Part shown: positions 49,866-58,957 of the stretch, piece after piece
Position numbering within the stretch: position 1 is the first letter of the stretch
How the letters are laid out: each line of letters starts with the position of its first letter
Assembly (NCBI GenBank): GCA_910586995.1
Contig: CAJUKZ010000005.1
Span: 62,001-126,000, forward strand
DNA length: 64,000 bases
Reading direction: 5' to 3'
Origin: an uncultured Muribaculaceae bacterium
Lineage (GTDB): Bacteria; Bacteroidota; Bacteroidia; Bacteroidales; Muribaculaceae
Translations under genes and position numbers: made by a program
Notes under the pieces: generated by a model
What the model saw: the letters and a program-made list of their open reading frames with translations, nothing else
Database searches by the model: none
Told to the model about the DNA's origin: nothing

Positions 49866-52334
49866 ATGAATATTTCTTATAGCTGGCTGAAGCAGTATAT
49901 AGACTTCAACCTATCGCCCGAGGAACTCGCACAAGCACTTACATCCATAGGCCTGGAGACAGGCACGATAGAGCGCGTTGAATCCATAAAGGGCGGCCTG
50001 CGCGGCATTGTCGTCGGAAAAGTCCTCACATGTGAGGATCACCCCAACAGCGACCATCTCCACATCACGACAGTGGATCTTGGCAATGGCGAGCCGACAC
50101 AGATCGTCTGCGGCGCACCTAACGTGGCTGCCGGACAGACTGTCGTTGTAGCTACTGTAGGGACAACACTCTACGACGGTGACAAGGAATTCCAGATTAA
50201 GAAATCGAAAATACGCGGCACTGAATCTTTCGGCATGATATGCGCCGAGGACGAGATAGGCGTGGGACATTCCCACGACGGAATCATCGTACTGCCCGAC
50301 ACCGTGGCTGCCGGAACACCCGCGGCCGAATACTACGGACTTACCGACGACTTCGTGCTGGAGGTGGACCTGACCCCCAACCGTATCGACGCCGCCTCGC
50401 ACTATGGCGTAGCCCGCGACCTCGCTGCATGGCTCGCATGCCATGCCGAACCGGCGAAACTGTCGCGCCCCGACACTGAAGCTTTCCATCCCGACCGCAC
50501 CGACGGCGCAGTGAGCGTATCGGTAGAGAACACCGACGCCTGCCCGCGCTATTGCGGACTCACCATCCGTGGAATCAAGGTTCAGGAAAGTCCACAGTGG
50601 CTGAAAGACCGCTTGAACGCCATAGGTCAGCGCCCGATCAACAATATCGTCGACATCACCAACTACATACTCCTCGGACTCGGACAGCCACTGCACTGCT
50701 TCGACCTGGCCAAAGTCAAAGGTGGCCGGATCGTGGTACGCAACTGTCCCGATCAGACTCCGTTCACCACCCTCGACGGCATTGAACGCAAACTATCCGA
50801 TGCCGACCTTATGATCTGCGATGCGGAAGATCCGATGTGCATAGCAGGAGTCTTCGGCGGATTGGAATCCGGCGTCACCGACAGCACCACCGACATCTTC
50901 CTCGAAAGCGCCTGCTTCAATCCAACAAGCATCCGCAAGACCGCACGCCGCCACGGACTGAGCACAGATGCATCGTTCCGCTACGAACGCGGCCTCGACC
51001 CCAATTTCTGTTCATACGCCATCAAGGTTGCGGCTCTGATGATAAAGGAAATAGCAGGCGGAGAGATCTGCGGCGACATCACCGACATCTACCCTGCCCC
51101 AGTCAGCCCCTGGAAAGTAACGCTCGACTTCCGGCGTATGAACGCCCTTATTGGCAAAGAGATTCCCCGCGACACTGTAGAGAAGATACTGCGCTCGCTC
51201 GAAATCGAGATCATAAGTGCCGACGACCGTGAAGCCCACCTGCTTGTACCGAACTATCGCGTAGATGTGACGCGCCCCTGCGACGTCACCGAGGACATCC
51301 TGCGCATCTACGGCTACAACAACGTCGAATTCCCCGAAAGCCTGCATTCGTCTCTCTCATTCAAGACCGAGACAGACAGTGCCGATGACCTGCGCCGTCT
51401 GATAGCGGCACAACTCACAGCCGCCGGATTCAACGAGATTCTCAACAACTCGCTGACAGCCGAAAAATACTACTCTCAACTGACCACCTACCCTGCCGAC
51501 AACTGCGTGCATCTGCTCAATCCTCTGAGCAGCGATCTCAATGTGATGCGCCAGACACTCCTGTTCGGCGGTCTGGAATCATTGAGCCACAACATCAACA
51601 GAAAAGCAGCCGACCTCGCACTCTACGAGACCGGAAACGTATACTTCTTCAACCCACAGGCACAGATAACAGCAGAAAAACCTCTTGCGCCCTACAGCGA
51701 ATCGGCACGCCTGGCCCTCTGGCTCACAGGCAACTCGCGCACAGCCAACTGGGCACGTCCTGCCGAGGAATCTACTTTCTACGACCTGCGGGGCCACGTT
51801 GCCAACATATTCGCCCGCCTGGGTATCAACGAGAACGAAACCGTAATAGCACAGGAAGCACCAGCCGACATATTCAGCGCCGGCATCACCATATCGACCC
51901 GGTCGGGAAAGCACCTCGGATATATCGGACTGGTAGCTAAACCGCTGCTCAAGGCTTGCGACATAAAACAACCGGTGGTTTTCGCCGAACTCGACTGGAT
52001 GGCTCTCGTAAGACTCGCCTTGAAGAAAAAAACCACCTACACACCACTGCCGAAGACAATGCCCGTGCAGCGCGACCTCGCTCTGCTCATCGACAAGGCC
52101 GTGACATTCCAGCAGGTGCAGCGTACAGTGGCAGAAAGCGAGAAGCGGATACTGCGCGACGTGACACTGTTCGACGTATACGAAGGCGACAAGCTGCCCG
52201 AAGGCAAAAAGTCGTATGCCATATCAATCACACTGCAAGACCCGGAGAAGACTCTTCAGGACAAGCACATCGAACAGGTGATGAACAAGATAATCACCAA
52301 CCTGCGCAAGCAACTCGGTGCTGAACTAAGATAA
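49866..52334 (+). CDS. pheT: Phenylalanyl-tRNA synthetase beta subunit
   Basis: 822 residues, the full PheT length. Landmarks in order: MNISYSWLKQYIDFNLSPEE at the start; the EMAPII-like tRNA-binding domain (VGKVLTCEDHPNSDHLHITTVD, near 50-72); the B3/B4 editing domain (VEVDLTPNRIDAASHYGVAR region); the B5 DNA-binding-like fold; the catalytic-like core; and the C-terminal anticodon-binding FDX-ACB domain. With PheS it charges tRNA-Phe; the alpha subunit is not in the window. yebC follows 34 bp later. Confidence 0.96.
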   Translation: MNISYSWLKQYIDFNLSPEELAQALTSIGLETGTIERVESIKGGLRGIVVGKVLTCEDHPNSDHLHITTVDLGNGEPTQIVCGAPNVAAGQTVVVATVGTTLYDGDKEFQIKKSKIRGTESFGMICAEDEIGVGHSHDGIIVLPDTVAAGTPAAEYYGLTDDFVLEVDLTPNRIDAASHYGVARDLAAWLACHAEPAKLSRPDTEAFHPDRTDGAVSVSVENTDACPRYCGLTIRGIKVQESPQWLKDRLNAIGQRPINNIVDITNYILLGLGQPLHCFDLAKVKGGRIVVRNCPDQTPFTTLDGIERKLSDADLMICDAEDPMCIAGVFGGLESGVTDSTTDIFLESACFNPTSIRKTARRHGLSTDASFRYERGLDPNFCSYAIKVAALMIKEIAGGEICGDITDIYPAPVSPWKVTLDFRRMNALIGKEIPRDTVEKILRSLEIEIISADDREAHLLVPNYRVDVTRPCDVTEDILRIYGYNNVEFPESLHSSLSFKTETDSADDLRRLIAAQLTAAGFNEILNNSLTAEKYYSQLTTYPADNCVHLLNPLSSDLNVMRQTLLFGGLESLSHNINRKAADLALYETGNVYFFNPQAQITAEKPLAPYSESARLALWLTGNSRTANWARPAEESTFYDLRGHVANIFARLGINENETVIAQEAPADIFSAGITISTRSGKHLGYIGLVAKPLLKACDIKQPVVFAELDWMALVRLALKKKTTYTPLPKTMPVQRDLALLIDKAVTFQQVQRTVAESEKRILRDVTLFDVYEGDKLPEGKKSYAISITLQDPEKTLQDKHIEQVMNKIITNLRKQLGAELR

Positions 52335-52368
52335 TCATAAACATAACTCATACACATCCACCACTACT

Positions 52369-53100
52369 ATGGGAAGAGCTTTTGAATACCGCAAAGCCAG
52401 AAAACTAAAACGTTGGGGCAACATGTCCCGCACATTCACCCGTATCGGCAAAGAAATCACAATAGCAGCAAAGGCCGGCGGACCTGATCCCTCGACCAAC
52501 CCCCGCCTCCGCGCCCTTATGCAGAATGCCAAGGCTGCCAACATGCCCAAGGACACTGTGGAGCGCGCTATCAAGAAAGCAACCGATAAGGATGCAGGCG
52601 ACTACAAGGAAATCACATACGAGGGATACGGACCTCACGGAATCGCCATCTTCGTAGAAGCTGCAACCGACAACAACACCCGCACTGTTGCCAACGTACG
52701 CTCATACTTCAACAAACTCGGCGGATCGCTTGGCACTCAGGGCTCTCTGACATTCCTTTTCGACCACAAGGCCGTGTTCAAGATCAAAGCTAAAGAAGGC
52801 GTATCACTCGACGATCTCGAACTTGAGCTTATCGACTACGGCGTGGACGAACTCGAACACGACGATGAGGACATCATGCTCTACGGCGCTTTCGAGGAAT
52901 ACTCCAACATACAGAAATACCTCGAAGACAACGGATTCGAAATCATCAGTTCGGAATTCGAGCGTATACCCCACGAACTCAAGGAAGTTACTGCCGAACA
53001 ACGTGCTGCCATCGACAAACTGCTCGAAAAACTCGAGGAAGATGAAGACGTGCAGAACGTGTTCCACAACATGAAGGAAGACGAGGAAGGCGAGGAATAA
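52369..53100 (+). CDS. yebC: YebC/PmpR family regulator or translation factor
   Basis: A 243-residue protein with the three-domain YebC fold: MGRAFEYRKARKLKRWGNMS at the start, FTRIGKEITIAAKAGGPDPSTNPRLR (conserved core), NMPKDTVERAIKKA and YEGYGPHGIAIFVEAATDN. Known members either bind DNA as regulators or help ribosomes through proline stretches. It is acidic at the C-terminus (KEDEEGEE). It follows pheT closely on the same strand and is followed by a hairpin. Confidence 0.93.
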   Translation: MGRAFEYRKARKLKRWGNMSRTFTRIGKEITIAAKAGGPDPSTNPRLRALMQNAKAANMPKDTVERAIKKATDKDAGDYKEITYEGYGPHGIAIFVEAATDNNTRTVANVRSYFNKLGGSLGTQGSLTFLFDHKAVFKIKAKEGVSLDDLELELIDYGVDELEHDDEDIMLYGAFEEYSNIQKYLEDNGFEIISSEFERIPHELKEVTAEQRAAIDKLLEKLEEDEDVQNVFHNMKEDEEGEE

Positions 53101-53138
53101 ATCCTCTCCCCGGAAACCGGCCTCCTCTAAGGAAATAC

Positions 53139-53172
53139 CGGGTATATCGGGCCACAAGGCTTGATATACCCG
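53139..53172 (+). terminator. Terminator after yebC
   Basis: 10-bp stem CGGGTATATC/GATATACCCG with a 14-nt loop, 39 bp past the stop. The following T content is low. Confidence 0.55.
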
Positions 53173-53213
53173 ATATCAATAAACACACATTCACCAATCT
53201 TGCTCTAAAAACT

Positions 53214-53690
53214 ATGTCTAACAAACAATTTTTAATGGCATTGCTGGCCACAGCAGCAATCGGACTCAGCGCCGGCGCCAAAGACACGATCGTACTGACC
53301 GACAATTCCGGTAAGACCAACGAAATGCACGTCGGAGCAATCGAAGAAATCACATTCTCCAACGGCAATATCATAATCACGACAAGCAACGGCAAAAAAT
53401 CATTTCCGTTGGGCGATCTCGACAACATCGCTTTCGACTATATGGCTTCCTCCAATGAGGACATCACCATACCCATAGAAAGCGACGTGAACATATCCAT
53501 ATCCGGAACAACCATCACAGCAGAAGCAAATTCAGCAGACAAAACGCTAAATATAATAGCCGTCAACACTGCCGGTATGATAGTAGCGGCAACAAAAGGC
53601 CGCGAGTCAGTATCCATAGATTTCTCAAACTGGCCAAGAGGCATATATATCATCGTAGCAAACGACAAAACAATCAAATTCATCCGATAA
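53214..53690 (+). CDS. Small secreted beta-rich protein with possible T9SS-type tail
   Basis: A 158-residue protein with a signal peptide (MALLATAAIGLSAGA). The mature protein starts with KDTIVLTDNSGKTNEMHVGAIEEITFSNG, a short beta repeat of the type I-L-DG...-I--I-F that is common in Bacteroidales surface proteins. The C-terminal half (ISGTTITAEANSADKTLNI to GIYIIVANDKTIKFIR) resembles the T9SS type A sorting domain. Function unknown. It is 13 bp before the SusD-like gene, which begins with a similar repeat, so the two are probably one transcript. Confidence 0.65.
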   Translation: MSNKQFLMALLATAAIGLSAGAKDTIVLTDNSGKTNEMHVGAIEEITFSNGNIIITTSNGKKSFPLGDLDNIAFDYMASSNEDITIPIESDVNISISGTTITAEANSADKTLNIIAVNTAGMIVAATKGRESVSIDFSNWPRGIYIIVANDKTIKFIR

Positions 53691-53703
53691 ACACACCATT
53701 GTC

Positions 53704-55533
53704 ATGAAAAAATTTCTACCGATCGCAATGCTTGCCTGCATCGCGACTGCAACAGCGCAACAAACCGACAATACTGACTACACACTGTATATCGAACTTC
53801 AGGACGGACAGAGCCACAACTACCGCCTTGATGACATACGCCGTATTTATTTTCTTCCTACAGAAGAATCCGGAGAAGACAATCTTCTGCTCTCAAAGGC
53901 CGACAACTTTGAGCCTAACGAGCTTTCAGAGGATGAATTATACAACCGGGTTGAGAAATTAGGCCAGTATTTCAGCGCATTCGATATCGCACAGTATATC
54001 CTGCTTGGAAGTAATGAATACAATAAGACAAGCCCGCACCAATACGAGTATACGAATACACTGACTATCAACTGTTATGCAGGATATACTACCAATACGC
54101 AAGGATGGTACGGCAGATTTCCATCGACATATTCGGATTTTTATGAATTCTGTGAAGGTCCATACGTTAAATTTATAAAGCTGTCCAATTACATCTCACC
54201 CTTCCTCAACGACGATATCGCCAACGACTTCGTAGAACTGAAAGCCATAGCGCTCCTGCTTCTTGATCATGCAGCACAGGAGATGACGGACATATACGGT
54301 TCTATTCACTATCTCGACTATAAGAATAACAAGAGCGGACATCCATACACCTTCAACAGCGGTGCGGACATCTACAACACCATATTCAAGAATATCGACG
54401 ATATAATTGCCGTATTCGACAACTTCGAGTCGCGCAGCGAAACATACAAGACATTGCTCCTGAGTATAATCAAAGATGTAGACAAAATCACACAGACAAA
54501 AAGCCTGAAGACCTGGAAACGATATGCAAACTCGCTGAAGCTGCGCATGGCAATGCATCTGGCCCAAGTAGACCCGTACAGAGCACAAACACTCGCTGAA
54601 GAAGCTGTAAGCTCGGGCGTAACTGAAAGCAAGGAAGATGAGATAGGCCTCACCCCCAAGACCGGATGCGAAGACAGTCATCCGATGAGAACAATAATGA
54701 ATACCTGGAATGACTCACGCGTCAACGCTTCTTTCGTCAGCCTTCTCACTTCCCTGAGCCATCCTTACTCCAAGTATCTCCTCGCCCCGATCTCCGATGA
54801 TCTCACAAATTCAAAAACGGGAAAGACCACAGCAAAAGGCTCAACCGTAGCCGGACTCCGTGCAGGTGTAAAGGTCGGTGACGGACAGACCAATGAAAAC
54901 CACTATACACGCTATTCAAAATTTACAGATTGTGAGGATTTCCAATTCATGAACATCTATGCGATGAAATGGGCTGAGGTTGATTTCCTGCGTGCCGAAG
55001 GCGCTCTGCGCGGATGGAATATGGGCGGCACGGCAGAAACGTTCTATTACCGTGGCATAAGAAACGGAGACTGCTCAGACCGCTTCGGCTACCCTACCGG
55101 CAACTACGACAAATACGTAGAAGACTATCTCGCAGTGGAGAACCCAACGCCATACAAATACGTAGACCCTATGGACGATGACAACAATATCGACGGAGTC
55201 ACCACTATAGGTGTGCGTTGGAGCGATGCCGACAGCCGTGAAACGAAACTCGAAAAAATCATCACCCAGAAATATATAGCAGTCTTCCCTCATGGCTATG
55301 AGGCCTGGACCGACATCCGGCGCACCGGATATCCGAAGATATTCCCAGTGCTCAACCCCGAAGACGGCGACGGCTCACTCAAATACGGCGACATTATCCG
55401 CAGGAACAAACTGCCGGGAAGGGATACGGAAGCCGGCAGAAACGACATATCCACATCAGGCCTGAAGGCGCTGGGTGGAGAGGATCTGATGTCGACCCGC
55501 GTCTTCTGGGACGTAGACACACCGAATTTCTAA
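53704..55533 (+). CDS. Orphan SusD/RagB-like protein
   Basis: 609 residues. The signal peptide (MKKFLPIAMLACIATATAQ) has a Cys but no good lipobox, so secretion by signal peptidase I is more likely than lipidation, unlike canonical SusD. The next 30 residues (DYTLYIELQDGQSHNYRLDD) resemble the preceding protein. The body has SusD-like landmarks: NAFVELKAIALLLLDHAAQE style TPR helices, FMNIYAMKWAEVDFLRAEGALRG and EAWTDIRRTGYPKIFPV. SusD proteins cap a SusC transporter and bind glycans or peptides. No SusC gene lies next to it. Confidence 0.78.
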   Translation: MKKFLPIAMLACIATATAQQTDNTDYTLYIELQDGQSHNYRLDDIRRIYFLPTEESGEDNLLLSKADNFEPNELSEDELYNRVEKLGQYFSAFDIAQYILLGSNEYNKTSPHQYEYTNTLTINCYAGYTTNTQGWYGRFPSTYSDFYEFCEGPYVKFIKLSNYISPFLNDDIANDFVELKAIALLLLDHAAQEMTDIYGSIHYLDYKNNKSGHPYTFNSGADIYNTIFKNIDDIIAVFDNFESRSETYKTLLLSIIKDVDKITQTKSLKTWKRYANSLKLRMAMHLAQVDPYRAQTLAEEAVSSGVTESKEDEIGLTPKTGCEDSHPMRTIMNTWNDSRVNASFVSLLTSLSHPYSKYLLAPISDDLTNSKTGKTTAKGSTVAGLRAGVKVGDGQTNENHYTRYSKFTDCEDFQFMNIYAMKWAEVDFLRAEGALRGWNMGGTAETFYYRGIRNGDCSDRFGYPTGNYDKYVEDYLAVENPTPYKYVDPMDDDNNIDGVTTIGVRWSDADSRETKLEKIITQKYIAVFPHGYEAWTDIRRTGYPKIFPVLNPEDGDGSLKYGDIIRRNKLPGRDTEAGRNDISTSGLKALGGEDLMSTRVFWDVDTPNF

Positions 55534-55548
55534 TTCCTCATCATCCAC

Positions 55549-55594
55549 AACAACCCCGCTATGGCATCCACTACAGGGCCATAGCGGGGTTGTT
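55549..55594 (+). terminator. Strong terminator after the SusD-like gene
   Basis: 17-bp stem AACAACCCCGCTATGGC/GCCATAGCGGGGTTGTT with loop ATCCACTACAGG, 15 bp past the stop. Confidence 0.85.
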
Positions 55595-55651
55595 CTATAC
55601 AAGGACTTTGTTTTTCACATTATTTTATCCTCAGCAACACTATTATAACAC

Positions 55652-55680
55652 TTGTTTCACACAATTATTTCGTATCTTTG
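55652..55680 (+). promoter_or_regulatory. Promoter of the MBL-fold gene
   Basis: TTG at 55652-55654, 18 bp, TATCTTTG at 55673-55680. The ATG at 55687 is only about 6 bp beyond, so the mRNA may be leaderless. Confidence 0.6.
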
Positions 55681-55686
55681 CCCCAC

Positions 55687-56745
55687 ATGGCAAGGAAAAG
55701 GCGTAATCCAATTCATCTCGATGACCTCCCGGGACTATTCGACAGTCTCGAGATTGATATGACACGTCCCGATATGGCCGGAGACCTCATTGCACGCCAC
55801 CGCGCTCAGGCCGCCACTCTGGCAGCTGACCGCGAAGCCGATGCTGCCGCAGCCGATTTCCGGCTTGCACCGACTGCAGTCTCACCCACCGACCGACTGA
55901 TGTTCATATCCTTCGGCAGTGGATCGTCGGGCAATTGCGCCTATCTCGGCAATGGCAAAGAAGGCATACTTATCGACGCCGGTGTAGATCCTGACACAGT
56001 GAAAGCCAGAATGCGTGACAACGGCATAGACTTCAAGGGTGTCCGCGGCATACTCGTAACACACGACCACAGCGACCATGTGAGATTCGCCTACAAACTG
56101 CTTCGCAAGCAGAACCATATGCTGATGTATGCTACCCCACGAACTCTATCAGGCATGTTGCGCCGGCACAGCATATCATCGCGCATAAAAGACTATCACA
56201 AACCCATATACAAAGAGCATCCGTTCGATATCGGCGCGATGCGCATCACCCCGTTTGAGACTTCTCACGACGGTACTGACAACGTTGGATTCCACATAGC
56301 CTACGGCAGCTACCACAAATTCGTGGTAATGACAGACACTGGACACATCACCGAGCGAGGCGACTTCTATATCCGTCAGGCACACTATCTTATGATCGAG
56401 AGCAACTATGACGCCCGCATGCTCGCCGACGGTGCATATCCCGAATATCTCAAAGCCCGCATTGCTTCCGACCACGGACATATGGACAACGCGCACACCG
56501 CAAGCTATCTGGCAAGTGCTGCATCGGAAGGTATAAGCCACGTGTTTCTTTGCCACCTGAGCCACGACAACAACACACCCGAGCTGGCTCTGTCTGCATC
56601 GCGCAAGGCGCTTGAAACCGTAGGACTCTCTGTGGGCGACGCCTCCGGATCGCTTGACACCAGAGATGCCGACGTTCAACTGACCGCACTACCTCGCTTC
56701 GACACATCGCCATTATACGTCTTCCGCGAGCCTAAGCAAGTTTAG
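55687..56745 (+). CDS. MBL-fold metallo-hydrolase (YycJ/WalJ type)
   Basis: 352 residues from the ATG at 55687; the in-frame TTG at 55678 overlaps the promoter. Residues 1-70 are a helical extension absent from most relatives. The MBL domain begins FISFGSGSSGNCAYLG and holds ILIDAGV, the zinc motif THDHSDH (near 135), ETSHDG, TDTGHI and ASDHGHMDN, ending HLSHDNN. YycJ-type enzymes are thought to have nuclease activity and act in cell-wall or DNA repair pathways; the activity here is not known. Transcribed alone. Confidence 0.88.
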   Translation: MARKRRNPIHLDDLPGLFDSLEIDMTRPDMAGDLIARHRAQAATLAADREADAAAADFRLAPTAVSPTDRLMFISFGSGSSGNCAYLGNGKEGILIDAGVDPDTVKARMRDNGIDFKGVRGILVTHDHSDHVRFAYKLLRKQNHMLMYATPRTLSGMLRRHSISSRIKDYHKPIYKEHPFDIGAMRITPFETSHDGTDNVGFHIAYGSYHKFVVMTDTGHITERGDFYIRQAHYLMIESNYDARMLADGAYPEYLKARIASDHGHMDNAHTASYLASAASEGISHVFLCHLSHDNNTPELALSASRKALETVGLSVGDASGSLDTRDADVQLTALPRFDTSPLYVFREPKQV

Positions 56746-56789
56746 AATACCAATTTTAGAGAATCAACTGCCATAATTATAAAGGGACA

Positions 56790-56823
56790 TTTGGCTCAAT
56801 TAGCGAATTTTTGCGTAAATTTG
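56790..56823 (+). promoter_or_regulatory. Promoter of the inositol-lipid operon
   Basis: TTTG at 56790-56793, 22 bp, TAAATTTG at 56816-56823; the ATG is at 56841. Confidence 0.65.
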
Positions 56824-56840
56824 CAACCCAAACCCCAATT

Positions 56841-57695
56841 ATGGCAGACATCACAATAGCGGCGATACTTCGCGCCGGAGCATATTCACCCAACCACATA
56901 GGAAATGACGCAGCCATTCTCAACATGGCTGCCGATCAATTGCGCAAACGCGGTTGCGTGGTGAATATCTATAGCGAGGAGCAGTTTGCCGCCGGGGGCG
57001 CAGCCGACGAGCCGACGATCATAAACATGTGCCGCGAGCCTCGATCGATCGAACTGCTACAACAGGCCGAAGACGACGGTAGACTCGTGATAAACTCCGG
57101 ATACGCCATCGAGAACTGCATACGTGAGCGGATGACCCGCATAATCGTCGGAAGCAATATACCATTTCCCGACAGCAAGGTGGTCAACACCAATATGGTG
57201 GTCAAGGATGCACTTGCATCAGCAGGAATATCAAGATGCTGGATCAAGCGCGCCGACTTTCACGCCCAGCACAAGGAGGACGTAAGCTACGCGCGCAATC
57301 CTGAAGAAGCGCAAGAACTCGTGCAGGAATACTTCCTGCGCGGAATAAGCCGGGCAGTGATCCAGCGCCATATCGACGGAGAATTAATACAATTCTACGG
57401 CATTACAGACTCGCCGTTCTTCTTCTGGTTCTTCCCCATGCATGCTGCACAGAAGCCCTCGGCCGAATTGGGTGAAAGCATCGACAGCCGGTTGCGCGGA
57501 ATAGCATCCACAGCGGCAACCGAACTCGGGCTCAACATCTATGGAGGCGAATGTATATTATCCGCCGACGGCACTCTGACTCTGATCGACGTTAACGACT
57601 GGCCCTCGTTCGCTCCATGCCGGCCGGAAGCAGCCACAGCCATAGCAAAGTCCGTAATAGCCACCATAAAGACACGACGTCAGCCAATATCATGA
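56841..57695 (+). CDS. ATP-grasp-like protein heading the inositol-lipid operon
   Basis: 284 residues from the ATG at 56841. It has an ATP-grasp-like arrangement: an N-terminal pre-ATP-grasp domain (SPNHIGNDAAILNMAADQLRKRG), a lid region (PFPDSKVVNTNMVVKDALASAG, ending in the lysine-rich WIKRADFHAQ), and the metal-binding end GGECILSADGTLTLIDVNDWPSF. ATP-grasp enzymes join a carboxylate to an amine or thiol, or phosphorylate small molecules such as inositol phosphates. Which applies is unknown. It overlaps the GtrA gene (ATGA at 57692-57695), so it belongs to the inositol-lipid set. Confidence 0.75.
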   Translation: MADITIAAILRAGAYSPNHIGNDAAILNMAADQLRKRGCVVNIYSEEQFAAGGAADEPTIINMCREPRSIELLQQAEDDGRLVINSGYAIENCIRERMTRIIVGSNIPFPDSKVVNTNMVVKDALASAGISRCWIKRADFHAQHKEDVSYARNPEEAQELVQEYFLRGISRAVIQRHIDGELIQFYGITDSPFFFWFFPMHAAQKPSAELGESIDSRLRGIASTAATELGLNIYGGECILSADGTLTLIDVNDWPSFAPCRPEAATAIAKSVIATIKTRRQPIS

Positions 57696-58231
57696 CATCC
57701 GGAATGCACAAGATAAAAGACAAAGTGCTGCATGGCAACGGCATCTTCATGTTCCTGCGCTCATCAGCCGCAGCCCAGGTAGCCTCGTGGGTCGACCTCG
57801 GGCTCGGATTCGTATTATTCTCATGGTGCGGCCTGTCGTCATGGCTTGCTACCGGCACAGGAGCTGTGGCCGGAGGCATCATCAACTGCTGCATCAATTA
57901 CCGCTTCACATTCCGCGCCCAAGGCGTCGGCGTGCATGCCGTGGCCGTTAAATATCTGCTCGTATGGATTGGCTCGCTGCTGCTCAACACCTACGGCACT
58001 GCCGGCCTTTACGACCTGCTGCGCTCTATCCCGATGCTCGACGAACTTGGATTCACCGAGAAAGGATGCTATGCAGTGGCACGTGTAGGCACTTCTCTGA
58101 TAGTATCTATAGCCTGGAACTTCCTGCTGCAACGCTATTTCGTCTACAGCAATGTAAAATTCGACCGTGTGCTCGACCGCATCTTCCGCGTCAACAGAAC
58201 CACGGACAACGTATCAACCAAGAACAAATAA
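57692..58231 (+). CDS. GtrA family membrane protein
   Basis: 179 residues from the ATG at 57692, which overlaps the previous stop. Four membrane helices carry the GtrA pattern: FLRSSAAAQVASWVDLGLGF, CCINYRFTFRAQG and ARVGTSLIVSIAWNFLLQRYFVY (short landmarks). GtrA proteins are thought to flip polyprenyl-linked sugars across the membrane or assist glycosyltransferases. Its place inside the inositol-lipid operon suggests moving or modifying a lipid intermediate, but no evidence fixes its substrate. Confidence 0.85.
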   Translation: MTSGMHKIKDKVLHGNGIFMFLRSSAAAQVASWVDLGLGFVLFSWCGLSSWLATGTGAVAGGIINCCINYRFTFRAQGVGVHAVAVKYLLVWIGSLLLNTYGTAGLYDLLRSIPMLDELGFTEKGCYAVARVGTSLIVSIAWNFLLQRYFVYSNVKFDRVLDRIFRVNRTTDNVSTKNK

Positions 58232-58249
58232 ATTCCTGAAAGACATAAG

Positions 58250-58957
58250 ATGAAAACAGCAAAATCCGCCGTAAAAGCCAAACGCGACTGGCTACAGCAG
58301 TTGATTTACGTAGTCATCAACCCATTCGTGCGCCTGCTCATCCGCATGGGATTCACCCCAAATACCGTAACTACAATAGGATTCCTGGGCAATGTGGCTG
58401 CGGCTGCAGTCTTCTGCGCAGCCGGATATGAGGCATCCATAGACGGCACACCCCACTACGGGCTCATCACCTGGGGAGGCGCGCTCATCATAATCTTCTC
58501 GCTTTTCGACATGCTCGACGGACAGGTGGCACGCCTCGGCAACATGGCCACCACATTCGGGGCGATGTATGACTCCGTGCTTGACCGCTACTGCGAGATG
58601 CTGACTTTGGGAGGCATCAGCTATTACATGATCATGACATGCCATCCTATAGGCGCACTCATCACATTCATCGCTTTGGTCGGCTCTCTGATGGTCAGCT
58701 ATGTGCGTGCCCGCGCCGAAGGCCTCGGCATAGAGTGCAAGATCGGATTCATGCAGCGTCCGGAGCGCGTGGTAGTCACCGCTGTATCCGCACTTGCCTG
58801 CGGCATCACCGGTCAGAGCCTCGCCCCTGACAGCAGCTTCGACGCTGTATGCATATTGACTGTGGCAATGGGCATAATAGCAGTATTCGCCAACCTCACC
58901 GCATTCGCTCGCCTGGGACATTCCAAGCGCGAGATGCAGAAAAAAGAAAAGAAATGA
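58250..58957 (+). CDS. CDP-alcohol phosphatidyltransferase, probable phosphatidylinositol-phosphate synthase
   Basis: A 235-residue membrane protein with the complete family motif D90-G91-x2-A94-R95-x8-G104-x3-D108-x3-D112 (DGQVARLGN...YDSVLD), which binds two metals and the CDP-diacylglycerol head group. About six helices. The alcohol is inferred to be inositol 3-phosphate from the neighbours (PAP2 phosphatase, inositol-3-phosphate synthase); a comparable cluster produces inositol lipids in Bacteroides thetaiotaomicron (general knowledge). It sits 18 bp after the GtrA gene and overlaps the PAP2 gene by ATGA. Confidence 0.88.
   Translation: MKTAKSAVKAKRDWLQQLIYVVINPFVRLLIRMGFTPNTVTTIGFLGNVAAAAVFCAAGYEASIDGTPHYGLITWGGALIIIFSLFDMLDGQVARLGNMATTFGAMYDSVLDRYCEMLTLGGISYYMIMTCHPIGALITFIALVGSLMVSYVRARAEGLGIECKIGFMQRPERVVVTAVSALACGITGQSLAPDSSFDAVCILTVAMGIIAVFANLTAFARLGHSKREMQKKEKK

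Noticed and set aside
53704..55533. Polysaccharide utilisation locus
   Set aside because: Only a SusD-like gene is present; there is no SusC, sulfatase, hydrolase or regulator next to it.
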